Of a DNA stretch of 64,000 nt, positions 26,592-36,673 are shown piece after piece. The DNA is taken from assembly GCF_023101685.1 (NCBI RefSeq), contig NZ_CP082164.1:992001-1056000 (forward strand). Reading direction: 5' to 3'. The stretch's first letter is position 1. Each line of letters opens with the position of its first letter. Below the pieces are notes generated by a model. That model was given only the letters and a program-made list of their open reading frames with translations, made no database searches and had not been told where the DNA came from. The position numbers were made by a program, and so were the translations under genes. The stretch is from Bradyrhizobium sp. 186. Its GTDB lineage: Bacteria; Pseudomonadota; Alphaproteobacteria; Rhizobiales; Xanthobacteraceae.

Positions 26592-27260
26592 GAAGTAGTA
26601 GATGTCGAGCTTGAGGAGGCCGCCGACCGCATGGGGCGCATCGAGGTCGATCAACATCGTTATGACCTTAAGGCGCTGATCGACTCCGAGAAGCCCTCGA
26701 AGGGCTCTGTCAGAGGACACCGTCAAATTTGTCTCGAATAAGGACAAGGCCGCCTCGATGCTCCAGTCGCCGCGTCGAGGCTTATCGTCGCTGGCTGACG
26801 AGCCAAGGCGAAGTGGACGGGCGTCGAATATCACAAGATCGACTTGCAGGATATCTAAAAGCTACGTCACGGCCGAAGCCGAAGAGACGGTCTCCTCGCG
26901 CGACGAGATCGGTCCGGAGATCCTGAAGACGTACGAGAAGCTCGGCATCCGCTTGCCCGTGGTCACCGTGCACGAGTGCATGGAGCGTAGAGTCATAGCA
27001 CGATCCCGCCGTGCGCGCTCTCGCCGCTTACTCCAGTTTCGCAAGTCAGCGTGCATCCTGAGGTCCGGAACTGTTCCTGCGATGTCGCGCAGGCCAACGT
27101 CCAGGCTGCACTATTCGCCAAGCGGCGACGGAGACAACGAGGCGCGCGCCAAAGTCGCTCAGCACGTGAGTGCCTGGCGCACCGAGGAGATCATCTTGAC
27201 CAACGCCACGGAGGCGATCGAGCTCGCGGCTCGTCGTGGGGCAGGCCGAACACAGGCAGT
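26592..27260 (+). pseudogene. decayed suf operon: SufB N-terminal part and SufS fragment
   Basis: The plus strand can be followed through shifting frames: RIEVDQHRYD and SEKPSKG, EDTVKFVSNKD, RRVEAYRRWLTSQ, WTGVEYHKIDLQDI then stop, and EIGPEILKTYEKLGIRLP. These match the SufB N-terminus in order (IDVDQYKYGF, EKAPKGLSEDTVRFIS, RLEAYRRWL, W--V-YP-IDFQDI, DP-LL-TYEKLGIPL). Near 27140-27230 ARAKVAQHVSAWRTEEIILT and NATEAIELAA match the SufS cysteine desulfurase N-terminal region (TEAINLVA). At least three frameshifts; sufC/D and most of both genes are deleted. The remnant follows directly behind the nif-controlled ferredoxin, so this Fe-S assembly operon may once have been part of the same transcription unit. 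Confidence 0.65.
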
Positions 27261-27659
27261 CCGACCTGATCATCCGTTCGATCCTGGAGCAATCCGGCCT
27301 TGGCAATTCCTAAGCAGCCTCATCGCGCTGTGATCAAACGGATGCCGGCGAGGATGATCGCAACTTCCTCACAGGCGAGTTCGAGAAGCTGCTGACGGAA
27401 AAGATCAGGCTTTGTCGCGATCATGCAGATGTCGAAAGCGCCCAGCGCGTTCGTTCTGCTCGCGTTAGCCCATCCGATTACGAGAACAGGGTGTTGAGCG
27501 GACGCATTCACAAGCGGAGCCTCCACAGATCCACGCGTTTTCACGAGGCCCGGAGTAAGACCGTTGTAGCCTACCTAGTACAGTTCGCAATCGCTTGGGC
27601 AATATCGCAGCGACACTCAGTAGGTTGACGGATCGATCCTCGTGCGCATAATGCCAGCC
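27261..27659. other. no convincing gene
   Basis: A plus frame near 27360-27540 (FLTGEFEKLLTEKIRLCRDH) is protein-like but unrecognised; it could be another relic. The end of this stretch should hold the promoter of the riboswitch-metE transcript. Confidence 0.35.
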
Positions 27660-27832
27660 GTCGTGGTCTCCGGATTTCGTTTGATCCGGAGCTAAGAGGG
27701 AAGCCGGTGCAATGCCGGCGCTGCCCCCGCAACTGTAAGCGGCGAGCCGCTGTCCAACGAAGTCACTGAAGCCATGCGGCTTCGGGAAGGCCGGACAGCA
27801 GCGACGACCCGCGAGCCAGGAGACCTGCCTCG
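27660..27832 (+). ncRNA. cobalamin (AdoCbl) riboswitch
   Basis: Contains the conserved B12-box elements in order: AGAGGGAAGCCGGTGCAA (27695-27712), GCCGGCGCTGCCCCCGCAACTG (core GCTGCCCCCGCAACTGTAAGC), a variable stem, GTCACTGAAGCC, and the 3' B12 box GCGAGCCAGGAGACCTGCC (27811-27829). It lies on the same strand as, and about 115 bases before, metE. Cobalamin binding normally shuts off expression of the B12-independent methionine synthase. Confidence 0.92.
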
Positions 27833-27946
27833 ACAATATATCGTCCACGGGCGGGGTGTCCCGGTGTGCGCCAAGCAGCTGTCGCTCACGCGATATTCGC
27901 TGCATGCGTCCGCCATGGCCTTTGCCCCAATTATGGGGTCTGAGCT

Positions 27947-30262
27947 ATGTCTATTCTTTCGCTTCCCGTTGCCACACTGGGGACGTCACGCATCGGCCCA
28001 CGACGCGAACTCAAATTCGCGCTCGAGAGCTACTGGGCGGGAAACTCCAGCGAAGCCGAGCTCCTCGAGGCGGGGAGTGGACTTCGTGCCGCTAATTGGG
28101 CACGGCAGAAATCCTGCGGTGCGACCGTCATTCCTTCGAATGACTTCTCGCTCTACGACCATGTGCTCGATACCAGCGTAATGGTGGGAGCCATTCCCGA
28201 CGTCTACAGCTGGACCGAAGGTCCTGTGTCGCTCAAGACCTACTTCACCATGGCGCGTGGCGCTCAGGACGGTGATCACGCTCAGCATGGGCCTGGCGTA
28301 GCCGCACAGGAAATGACGAAGTGGTTCGATACCAACTACCACTACATGGTGCCGGAATTTCACCAGGATCAGATCTTTAAGTATTCCTCTCGAAAGCCGA
28401 TCGAGGAATATGAGGAGGCAAAAAGCCTCGGCTACCAAACGCGCCCCGTCCTAGTTGGCCCAGTCACTTTCCTGAAGCTCGGCAAAAGCGCAAATCCCGC
28501 ATTCAATCCGCTGTCGCTGCTTGATAGGCTCCTCCCAGTCTATGTCGATGTTCTCCGCGAACTAGCCTCGCGCGGTGCTGAATGGGTTCAGCTCGACGAG
28601 CCATGCCTAGTGATGGACGTCGACGAAGCATCGCGGGCGGCTGTCCGCCGGGCCTATGCTCATTTCGCAAAGGTTGTGCCGGCCCTTAAAATCATGCTGG
28701 CCACTTATTTCGGCGCTATCGGCGACAATCTTGAAACAGCCTTGGCCTTGCCCGTTGCCGGGCTTCATGTCGATCTGGTTCGGGCACCCGACCAGTTGGA
28801 CGCAATTGTCGCCACAGCCCGCAGAGATCTCGTGGTCTCGCTAGGCGTCGTTGATGGTCGCAACGTGTGGCGCTCCAATCTTGCGGCGCTGCTCGACCAA
28901 CTTGCCCCTATGGTCAAAAAGCTGGGCAGGGACCGTGTTCAGATTGCTCCTTCCTGCTCGCTGCTTCATGTTCCGATCGACATTGAGCTAGAGACCGATC
29001 TCGATCCCAATCTGAAGACGTGGCTGGCGTTCTCAGTTCAGAAGATCAAGGAACTTTCGATATTGGGCAAAGCGCTGGCCGGCCATGCTGCCGAGGTGGC
29101 CGATGAACTTGCGGTTTCGGAGGACGCAGCCGTGATCCGCGAAACATCGCCCGAGATCCACAATGCGAATGTCGCCGGACGAATGGCCGCGATTGACGAT
29201 AGCATGCGTCGCCGTCGCAGCGCGTTCACCCAGCGTGCCGACGTCCAGCGCGTCGCGTTCGCATTGCCGATGTTTCCAACGACAACCATCGGATCCTTCC
29301 CGCAAACGGCCGACGTCCGGAATGCGCGTGCGGCTCATGCGCGGGGAGCGCTGAATGACACGCAGTACGAGCAGCTTCTGAAAGCGGAGACAGCCCGTAC
29401 CGTGCAGTGGCAGGAAGATATCGGCCTGGACGTGCTCGTACACGGTGAGTTCGAGCGCAACGACATGGTTCAATACTTTGCCGAGCAGCTGTTGGGCTTC
29501 GCTTTCACCAAGCACGGCTGGGTTCAGTCTTATGGCTCGCGGTACGTTCGTCCGCCTATCCTGTTCGGAGATGTCTCCCGGCCGAAGCCCATGACCGTTG
29601 AATGGTGGCGCTATGCGCAGTCTCTGACCAAAAAACCCGTCAAGGCTATGCTGACCGGACCGGTGACGATCCTGAACTGGTCGTTTGTCCGTGACGACAT
29701 CTCGCGGAGCGAGACATGCCGACAGATCGCTCTCGCGATCCGAGATGAGGTCATCGACCTTGAGGCGGCTGGAGCGACCATGATCCAAATCGACGAGGCT
29801 GCGTTGCGGGAGGGATTGCCGCTACGCAAATCGCAGTGGAAGAACTATCTCGATTGGGCAGTGGACAGCTTCCGCGTTTGCTCCTCCGCTGTCGCCGACG
29901 GAACTCAGATCCATACTCACATGTGTTATTCCGAGTTCAACGAAATCATCGATGCGATCGCAGCAATGGATGCCGACGTCATATCAATTGAGACGTCGCG
30001 TTCTAAGATGGAATTGCTCGAGGCCTTCAAGAGCTACAAATATCCTAATGAGATCGGGCCTGGCGTCTATGACATTCATTCACCGCGCATTCCCGCAGCG
30101 GCGGAAATCAAGCAGCTGATTGTGCTGGCGCGGCAGCGAGTTTCCGATCGGCAGCTCTGGATCAATCCCGACTGCGGACTAAAAACTCGAAGGTGGGAGG
30201 AGGTGCGTCCCGCGCTCGTCAATATGGTGGCCGCCGCACGCGAGTTGCGGGCTGAGCCATGA
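27947..30262 (+). CDS. metE: cobalamin-independent methionine synthase
   Basis: 771 residues, full length for MetE (about 755). The N-terminal repeat begins TLGTSRIGPRRELKFALESYW and the C-terminal barrel carries the zinc site: HTHMCYSEF (His and Cys), a Glu in DVISIETSRSKMELLEAF and Cys in NPDCGLKTRRW, with MFPTTTIGSFPQT at the folate-binding start. Transfers a methyl group from methyl-tetrahydrofolate triglutamate to homocysteine without B12. Preceded by a cobalamin riboswitch, hence expressed when cobalamin is scarce. Not clearly operonic with anything downstream. Confidence 0.96.
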   Translation: MSILSLPVATLGTSRIGPRRELKFALESYWAGNSSEAELLEAGSGLRAANWARQKSCGATVIPSNDFSLYDHVLDTSVMVGAIPDVYSWTEGPVSLKTYFTMARGAQDGDHAQHGPGVAAQEMTKWFDTNYHYMVPEFHQDQIFKYSSRKPIEEYEEAKSLGYQTRPVLVGPVTFLKLGKSANPAFNPLSLLDRLLPVYVDVLRELASRGAEWVQLDEPCLVMDVDEASRAAVRRAYAHFAKVVPALKIMLATYFGAIGDNLETALALPVAGLHVDLVRAPDQLDAIVATARRDLVVSLGVVDGRNVWRSNLAALLDQLAPMVKKLGRDRVQIAPSCSLLHVPIDIELETDLDPNLKTWLAFSVQKIKELSILGKALAGHAAEVADELAVSEDAAVIRETSPEIHNANVAGRMAAIDDSMRRRRSAFTQRADVQRVAFALPMFPTTTIGSFPQTADVRNARAAHARGALNDTQYEQLLKAETARTVQWQEDIGLDVLVHGEFERNDMVQYFAEQLLGFAFTKHGWVQSYGSRYVRPPILFGDVSRPKPMTVEWWRYAQSLTKKPVKAMLTGPVTILNWSFVRDDISRSETCRQIALAIRDEVIDLEAAGATMIQIDEAALREGLPLRKSQWKNYLDWAVDSFRVCSSAVADGTQIHTHMCYSEFNEIIDAIAAMDADVISIETSRSKMELLEAFKSYKYPNEIGPGVYDIHSPRIPAAAEIKQLIVLARQRVSDRQLWINPDCGLKTRRWEEVRPALVNMVAAARELRAEP

Positions 30263-30943
30263 TGGTGCGGAGCGTTTCGCCAATGCGTTTGTGAATAAGA
30301 TGCACGCGCTTTGGGGGCTTACGATGTCCTTGCGAGCTCCCAAAGTTCCCAGCGCCTGGGAATGCCGGCCGGCGTCGGCGGAGGCGGTCGCATGCAGCCG
30401 GCGACAAGCTCGATTCTCGACCCGACGGCCGACAGCATGCCGGCGACGCCCGATCAGGTCACATATTGCGAAGTCATTAACGCTCGACGCGAAGCACAGC
30501 CCTACTTTTTCATTTATCCACCGCGTGGATGCGTCCCATCACAACAATCTATTTTACCGCCCTTACGGAACGTCATACGAAATTGGCGCCTTGGCACGAT
30601 CTTCGGGAAGATAATCGAGCGTTGTTGTTTGGGGGTGCCAAATGCTGCTACGCGACGGCAAACTGCCGCTTGTGTTTCAGGGCACGGCAGCCAAACCGCT
30701 TGCGCGGGATCCCAGCTCGATCAAGGCACTGCCTTGCCAGTCGGACAGCGGGCGAGTGGTGGGCAAATCGTGAAGTTTCCGACAGGAGCGGAAGGTAAGC
30801 GGCTCCAGATTTCGCGCGGAGTGATATCCGCTTCTCGTTGTTTGACGGCGAATGCCCTCGCCGAAAATCGATCGCCGGTAAGTCCTCCCTACCGACGAAA
30901 GCTGGTGCGATGCGTAAAGCAGCGTCGTTCCTGCGTGACTTTC
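30263..30943. other. no convincing gene
   Basis: About 680 bases with short frames only. A 43-codon frame beginning near 30642 (MLLRDGKLPLVFQGTAAKPL) has no recognised relatives. The strong terminator at the end implies that something upstream, perhaps an unannotated RNA or a lost gene, was once transcribed rightwards. Confidence 0.35.
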
Positions 30944-30976
30944 GCCCGGCCTCCGGAAGAGGCCGGGCTTTTTTTT
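30944..30976 (+). terminator. strong rho-independent terminator
   Basis: GCCCGGCCTC-CGGAA-GAGGCCGGGC followed by eight T: a perfect 10-base-pair G+C-rich stem with a U-tract. The group II intron begins two bases after the last T. Confidence 0.9.
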
Positions 30977-30977
30977 G

Positions 30978-32898
30978 GTGCGCCAGGCATGGCGCGGAGC
31001 GCGGTGACTGGCGCGATTTGACCGGAGTGGTGTCCGGTCGATGACTTGGAGGTGAGAGTCCTCTACGGACCCTGGTGATGGGAACCGTTAGCTGAACAGC
31101 AAGGGCGTCGTCGCGAGGCGGGGTCTGAAGGAAGCTGTAAGCAAAGTGCCGGCCTGACGAACAGCCAGCGCATAGGAGGCGTCCGCATCCGGGCGAGGGA
31201 GCCAAAATTCCCGAAGCCCGATATCACCCGGAGGGTGCGGCCGTAGATGCGACAGGTAGATGGCACGAAGGTCACGCGACTAACCCTGGGAGGTCTGCCG
31301 CCCTGCCCCCGGCAACGGGTGTGCTACCGGCGTTGCAAGGCGTCGGGAAGGGGCGGCAGAAGTCAGCAGAGGCCGTAGTAGCCGGCAGCACCAAGCTGGC
31401 GAAGGGCCGAACGTCGAGTACCGGAGGAGGCCGGTCTGTCGATGGTGATAGCAGATGCAGACGATGACGCTGAGATGCGTCGTGCTCATCCCGAGGGTAG
31501 CGGCCGGAAGCCGCCAGAGCAGGGAATGGGTTGCATCAATCGCCACAGCAAGACCGCAACCTTCCCCTCCGGAGGTGGAGACGCGGCTGACGGAGGAGAT
31601 CGTCAGCCGAGCGAACATGATAGCGGCCTACCATCGGGTGTTGGCGAACAAGGGCGCCGCGGGCATTGATCGGATGACCGTGGAGCAGTTGCAACCGCAT
31701 CTGAAGGAGCACTGGTCGCGCATCAGAGAAGAACTGCTGGAAGGCCGTTATCGGCCGCAGCCGGTGCGCGGGGTGGAAATCCCGAAGCCCGGTGGAGGGA
31801 TGCGCCAACTGGGCATCCCGACGGTGGTGGATCGGCTGATCCAGCAGGCGATGCATCAGGTGTTAATGCCGCTGTTCGATCCAGGCTTCTCCAAGGCCTC
31901 GTACGGCTTCCGTCCAGGGCGCAGCGCGCACGATGCGGTGCTTGCCGCGCGGGCGCATGTGGCTGAGCGCCGACGCTTTGTCGTCGACCTCGATCTGGAG
32001 AAGGTTCTTCGATCGGGTGAACCAAGACGTGCTGATGGCACGGGCGGCGCGCCGGGCTGCGGACAAACGGGTGTTGCGATTTGATCCGCCGCTACCTGCA
32101 AGCTGGATTGATGACGGGCGGGATTACGACGGCGCGGAGCGAAGGCACGCCGCAACGCGGTCCTCTCACCTCTATCGAACATCCTGCTCGACGATCTGGA
32201 CGAGGAACTCGAGCGACGGGGCCATGCCTTCTGCCGCTACGCCGACGACTGCAACATCTATGTTCGGACGCGGCGGGCTGGCGAGCGGGTGATGGCGTCG
32301 GTCACGCAATTCCTGACGGAGCGGCTACGGCTCAAGGTCAACGCCGCGAAGAGCGCTGTTGACCGTTCCTGGGTGCGGACCTTCCTCGGCTACACCATGA
32401 CCGCGCACAAACAACCGCGCCTGCGGGTGGCGGTCAATAGCGTGAAGCGGTTGCGGAGCAAGCTGAGGACGAGGCTGCGCCAAGACCAACCCTGGCGGTG
32501 ACCCCCAAACCCCCATCCTGCGCGGCTGGCTGCAATACTTCCGGCTGGCGGAGGCCAAAGGGGTGTTCGAGGAGCTTGACGGCTGGATGCGGCGCAAACT
32601 GCGCAATATCCTCTGGCGCCAGTGGAAGCGACCGCGGACACGCCGCAAACGCTAGATGCAACGCGGGCTCGATCCGGAGCGGGCATGGCGGTCGGCCTAC
32701 AACGGCGGCGGTCCCTGGTGGAATGCCGGGGCCAGCCACATGAACGATGCCTATCGCGCCGCCTTCTTCGTGCAACTCGGGCTACTGTCCCTCATCGAAT
32801 TGCACCGCCACCTCAACGTGCCTGCCGAACCGCCGTATACGGACCCGTACGTACGGTGGTGTGGGAGGGGGAAGCCGTGAGGCTTCCTCCTACCCGAT
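30978..32898 (+). mobile_element. group II intron (probably class C, terminator-inserted)
   Basis: 5' end GTGCGCCAGGC at 30978 fits the group II GUGYG boundary; the first 470 bases are structured G+C-rich RNA domains. The intron-encoded protein occupies 31455-32880. The 3' end has a domain V/VI-like hairpin region (ACGTACGGTGGTGTGGGAGG, then GGGGGAAGCC-GTGA-GGCTTCCTCC) and closes CTACCCGAT at 32898. Insertion two bases behind a rho-independent terminator, and a maturase without an evident HNH endonuclease domain, are hallmarks of bacterial class C introns. Boundaries are estimates to within a few bases, because I found no uninterrupted target copy. Confidence 0.8.
31455..32880 (+). pseudogene. 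group II intron reverse transcriptase/maturase, frameshifted
   Basis: Reverse transcriptase blocks can be read in order: GAAGIDRMTVEQL, RPQPVRGVEIPKPGGGMRQL, GIPTVVDRLIQQAMHQVL, SYGFRPGRSAHDAV and FVVDLDLEK; then, after a one-base shift near 32003, FFDRVNQDVLMARAARR; after another near 32085, RRYLQAGLMTGG; after a third near 32165, SNILLDDLDEELERRG and the catalytic CRYADDCNIYV (near 32240); then LRGWLQYFRLAEAKG of the maturase domain in yet another phase, a TAG at 32653, and GPWWNAGASHMNDAY to the end. At least four lesions make the protein inactive, so the intron could splice or move only with help in trans. Confidence 0.85.
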
Positions 32899-33013
32899 TG
32901 CCTAGTAATGAGTGACAGCACGGGATCATTCATTTTCACGTCATTGCGGGATGCCGGGTTCTTGCGTCGCATTTGTTACTATTCGGCAAGGCATGACGCT
33001 GGTGCTGTTAATC

Positions 33014-34081
33014 CTATCGGTCTATTGAAGGCTTTGGCGTCGTGTTCGTACGGGTGGGTAGTATCGGATACTCGATCTTAGGTAGCCGCCCGGTTAGCGA
33101 ATTCAGAAACGCGACAATGTCGTTTTCTTCCCCATCGCTAAGCTTGGCGCCGAGCTGGATTTCGCTCATCAGGGCAACAGCTTGCTTCAGGCTCCAAACC
33201 TGCCCCGAATGGAAGTAAGGGGCTCGCAACGCGACGTTCCGCAACGGCGCCGCGCGGAAGACATATTCGTCGCCGACCGCCTTGGTGACCGCGAATCGGC
33301 CCTTATCGGCTTCCGGAAGCAGGGTTGCGTCCGGCTTCTTCATCACGCCGAACTGGAAGTAGGCCTGTCCACCGACATTGATTCCATTGTGGCAAGAGGA
33401 GCATCCCTTCTCCATAAACAGCGCCAACCCTGACTTCTGCTGATCATCGAGAGCATGTGTATTGCCCTCCAAATACTGATCGAAGGGGGCCGCAGGTGTA
33501 ATGAGAGTCGCTTCAAAAGCCTCGATTGCCTTCGCAAAGTTTTCGAAGCTGACCGGTCTCGCTTCGTTCGGGAAAGCGTTTTTGAACAAGGCGACATAGC
33601 TGGCCATTGAGTTCAAGGTGTCGAGCACATGATCCGGAGTCGCATTCATTTCGGCACTCGCCTGCACAGGGCCAGTTGCTTGCGCCTTGAGGTCCGCGGC
33701 GCGTCCGTCCCAGAATTGCGCCGCATTGAACACCGCGTTGTAGACGGTTGGGGCCCGACGTAGGCCGACCTTCCAGCCGTGACCGACTGAGGTCGGACCG
33801 GCATCGACTCCGCCGCTGCCGAGATTGTGGCACGTATTGCAGCTAATGATCTCGCTTGCCGATAGCCGCGGATCGAAGAACAGAATCTTGCCAAGCTCGA
33901 CCTTTTCGTGCGTGACTGGATTGTCCTTTACCGCAGGAATGACTGAGGGGATCGGACGGAAGATCTGCCTGGCGGTTCTCATCAGATCATCGTCCGCGCT
34001 AGCTCCTGACGACATCAGCAGCCCAATCGCCAAAACAGATGCTTCAGCCACAAGCCGAAGCTCCCGGATCGATTTGTTCAT
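33014..34081 (-). CDS. di-haem cytochrome c peroxidase (CcpA/MauG family)
   Basis: 355 residues. A signal peptide (VAEASVLAIGLLMSSGASA) precedes two CxxCH haem sites: CNTCH (about residue 80) and CSSCH (about residue 230). KVELGKILFFDPRLSAS, GRRAPT-like GLRRAPTVYNAVFNAAQFWDGR and RNVALRAPYFHSGQV are family-typical. These periplasmic enzymes reduce hydrogen peroxide with electrons from cytochrome c or modify cofactors. Found in the nif neighbourhood, it may protect microaerobic bacteroids from peroxide. A near-palindrome TGATT-GTT-AATCA (34101-34113) lies 20 bases upstream of its start but with the wrong spacing for a consensus FixK/FNR box. Confidence 0.92.
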   Translation of the reverse strand: MNKSIRELRLVAEASVLAIGLLMSSGASADDDLMRTARQIFRPIPSVIPAVKDNPVTHEKVELGKILFFDPRLSASEIISCNTCHNLGSGGVDAGPTSVGHGWKVGLRRAPTVYNAVFNAAQFWDGRAADLKAQATGPVQASAEMNATPDHVLDTLNSMASYVALFKNAFPNEARPVSFENFAKAIEAFEATLITPAAPFDQYLEGNTHALDDQQKSGLALFMEKGCSSCHNGINVGGQAYFQFGVMKKPDATLLPEADKGRFAVTKAVGDEYVFRAAPLRNVALRAPYFHSGQVWSLKQAVALMSEIQLGAKLSDGEENDIVAFLNSLTGRLPKIEYPILPTRTNTTPKPSIDR

Positions 34082-35305
34082 ACACCCGCCTCATCAGTTC
34101 TGATTGTTAATCAAGGAAACAGTCGAAAGCGATGCCACACCCCGTTCCCTCAACGGGCCCGGCGCAGCACCGGATCCTCTGAAGCGAGGCTGCATCAAAT
34201 GTTCGATTTCGAGGTGCTCGCTGCCGGCGTTCGCCCACGATGCTTTAAGCCGTTATTTGATTCGCGAGTTCGCTTTGAGCTTAGATCACGACCTTCCTGT
34301 TGGTAGATCAGACTAGCGCCTCAACCTTCGGCATGTTGGCCGATCTGACAACAACAAGCGTGCCGAAAAAGGATAATCTGTCCGGTGGCCGCATCGGTTC
34401 TCCATTAAGCGATTGGGTGGCCAATACGGCTCCAGCGAAGTTGATCGTATCCGTCTTACACCGCTGGTCGCGCTCAGCGCTCACGGTGCGGCTGGACAAT
34501 AGCAACCCCCATGCCAGTTGCATCTGACATGCAAGCTGCTGATTTAGTTACGGAACGAGTCCCGGCTACCGAACAACGTCGGATGTCTTGGTTTGATGAA
34601 TACATGCAGTGTCACAGATGCGACAAGCGCCAGTCCCGGCTAGACATCATCGCACAGAAACTTTTGTGATGAGATCCAGTTGACAGCTTGCCGACCGCGC
34701 GTGGGACGGCGGTAATAAGATCTACGCAGGCATATGGCGAGACACTGAGCCGAGGCGTCGGCGGTGCGCATCGCTCACGATTTCGCCTCGCCCTGCCGAC
34801 TGAAGGCTCTCCGACCTCATATCCGGGCCGGCTCTTCGCGCGCCGCCGCCGAAATCCCGCTCGATTGTAACAGACGAGCCCCCAAGCCTGAACAATGGTT
34901 TGTCTTGAATCCCACCTGGGTTCGCTGGCACGGCAATTGCCGATCTCAAATCTGTTACCCAGAGTTTGACGGTACGACCGTCCGATTACTCAGATACTCC
35001 CATTCGAAACCAGCTTAAGTGGGCGGTCTGACACCTGATCGGGCCGCGTGTTGGTTGGAGTAAGATAATCATTTCGACCCACTCACGGGCTAGTGGCAGC
35101 TTTTGAAATCCTGCGCGCTGAAGGCAAAAATCGCTGAACTTCTGCAGAAGTAACTGTCACTTCATGCTCTTGCGTTGAAAGACTCCGATACAAGACGACA
35201 TGCTGGGAGGAGATCGTTACATCATGTCCGCAGATGGCCAGGTCGTGAGATCTCACCGGCGGACCAGTTGTCCATGGGTGGTTCAAGTTAGATATGGTGT
35301 CTGTG
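34082..35305. other. no convincing gene (1.2 kb)
   Basis: Two overlapping opposite frames at 34300-34527 have no family. No transposase text, repeats or terminator seen. The start holds the promoter region of the peroxidase gene. Confidence 0.4.
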
Positions 35306-35494
35306 ATGGCTTCGATTGACGATCGCTTGAATGAGATCAGATACGTGCGGAATGACATTTGGCGCTGTCGCAGAAGGCTTCAAAGCGAGCTAAGTGATCT
35401 CGAGCGTAAGATTCTCGAAGAGCGCCTGTTTGAGCGGAAATCTGCCTTTGAACGGCTCCTAGCGACCACGTTTCCTTTTACATTGACACTGTGA
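35306..35494 (+). CDS. small coiled-coil protein
   Basis: 62 residues from MASIDDRLNEIRYVRNDIWR at 35306, highly charged and predicted helical throughout (RRRLQSELSDLERKILEERL). No recognised family. The good heptad pattern, and absence of a better frame, make a real small gene likely; an in-frame GTG/ATG at 35294 would add four residues. No neighbour on the same transcript is evident. Confidence 0.45.
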   Translation: MASIDDRLNEIRYVRNDIWRCRRRLQSELSDLERKILEERLFERKSAFERLLATTFPFTLTL

Positions 35495-35878
35495 AGCAAA
35501 ATTCGGGACCTTTGCCGCGGGTCATTGGCGCGGAAAATGGCGTCCGCTCATAGAACGCATGCGCCTGCGTCAGGAACGTAGCGCTCCGTCGCCGCGGGCC
35601 GTCGCGCCCATGATGGCCGCCGCCGAGCTGAAATGCGTCGGTCCTCTGCCTTGCTTCACCGATGTACTGGCCCGCTGCGCACCGTGAGCGCCGATAATGA
35701 AACCGTTCGGGCCGCCCATCCAGGGCCACCGCTGGGGGATACCGATTGCCTCGTTTCTGCGACACCGCGGTCACCATGAGTAGCTTTCATCCGACAGAGC
35801 GATCGAAGAAGCTTGAATCGGCCGTAGCGTCAGATTGTACAGAGCAGGCGAACGATACTCCAGACTAGGTGTAGCCGA
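35495..35878. other. no convincing gene
   Basis: A 99-codon minus frame (35478-35777) overlaps the end of the small coiled-coil gene and is Arg/His-rich without a domain. Confidence 0.35.
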
Positions 35879-36385
35879 ATGAGAAGACCCGTTCTCGCTT
35901 TTGTGTTATGTTCCGCTCTCGAGTTGCTCGGGCTAAGCACGGGCGCGGCTGCGGACACAATGCGGTACGCGTGCACAATCACTGCCGCCGATAGAGAGCC
36001 GGTCGGAGTTCGGAATGAGCGGATCATTCTCACGGTTCAATATGGCTGCCGGATCGCCGATGGTCTCTTGAGTGACGCGGGGATTACAGCAGTGTCGGTG
36101 AGCGAATGGGCTGCTGATAAAGGAACATACTTAGCGTCCCTGGAATTTCGCCGCGCGCTGGAGGGACTTGCCATTGGGCAACTCTCCGAGGCGACCGGCT
36201 TCTCTAGCATGGAAGGCGAGCAAGGCATTGCGGTCGCAACTTCCGGCACGACAGTATTCAAGTTCGCATCTGGCTCATTGGCAGCCCTTTCAGGGAAGAC
36301 CCTTAAATTCACCACCAAACTCACTGGCCTACGTAGCTTCGAATTGGAGTTCACAGATTGGCCAGAATCTCTTTTTTGGAAGTGA
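35879..36385 (+). CDS. secreted hypothetical protein
   Basis: 168 residues with a clear signal peptide (PVLAFVLCSALELLGLSTGAAA, cleavage after AAA-D; quoted core VLAFVLCSALELLG). The mature part contains two Cys (YACTIT, YGCRI) that could form a disulfide and beta-rich text ending in ELEFTDWPESLFWK. AGGTG precedes the ATG. No family recognised; likely periplasmic. Stands alone. Confidence 0.7.
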   Translation: MRRPVLAFVLCSALELLGLSTGAAADTMRYACTITAADREPVGVRNERIILTVQYGCRIADGLLSDAGITAVSVSEWAADKGTYLASLEFRRALEGLAIGQLSEATGFSSMEGEQGIAVATSGTTVFKFASGSLAALSGKTLKFTTKLTGLRSFELEFTDWPESLFWK

Positions 36386-36673
36386 CTCGTGTCTCACGCT
36401 GATTTCCGCAAGCGCTCGGGCGGACGAGCCACTGTCGACTCTTACCTCCACGCGATGAATACCGCTCCGGCTTGTGTGCCGTCCTCAAAGACGAGCACAC
36501 CGCAACAAAGGTTGAGCCCAAACTCCGAAGGCACTTGAAGGCGCTAGACTACTTCCCGGCGCAAATTAGGTGGACGCAGTCTGAGTTCAGAGTCGGCCGA
36601 TCGGCGGAAAACTGCAAGGTCGAACGAATCGGCGCTTGACTTGTTAGGCTGCCATTGATTCATTCTTATGAAT

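Noticed and set aside
34101..34114. FixK/FNR box before the cytochrome c peroxidase
   Set aside because: Arms TGATT/AATCA are separated so that TGAT and ATCA are 5 bases apart instead of 4; reported only as an off-spacing palindrome.
34675..34700. Possible tts box (type III secretion regulator TtsI site)
   Set aside because: Only about 11 of 16 core positions resemble the motif as I remember it, and no effector-like gene follows.
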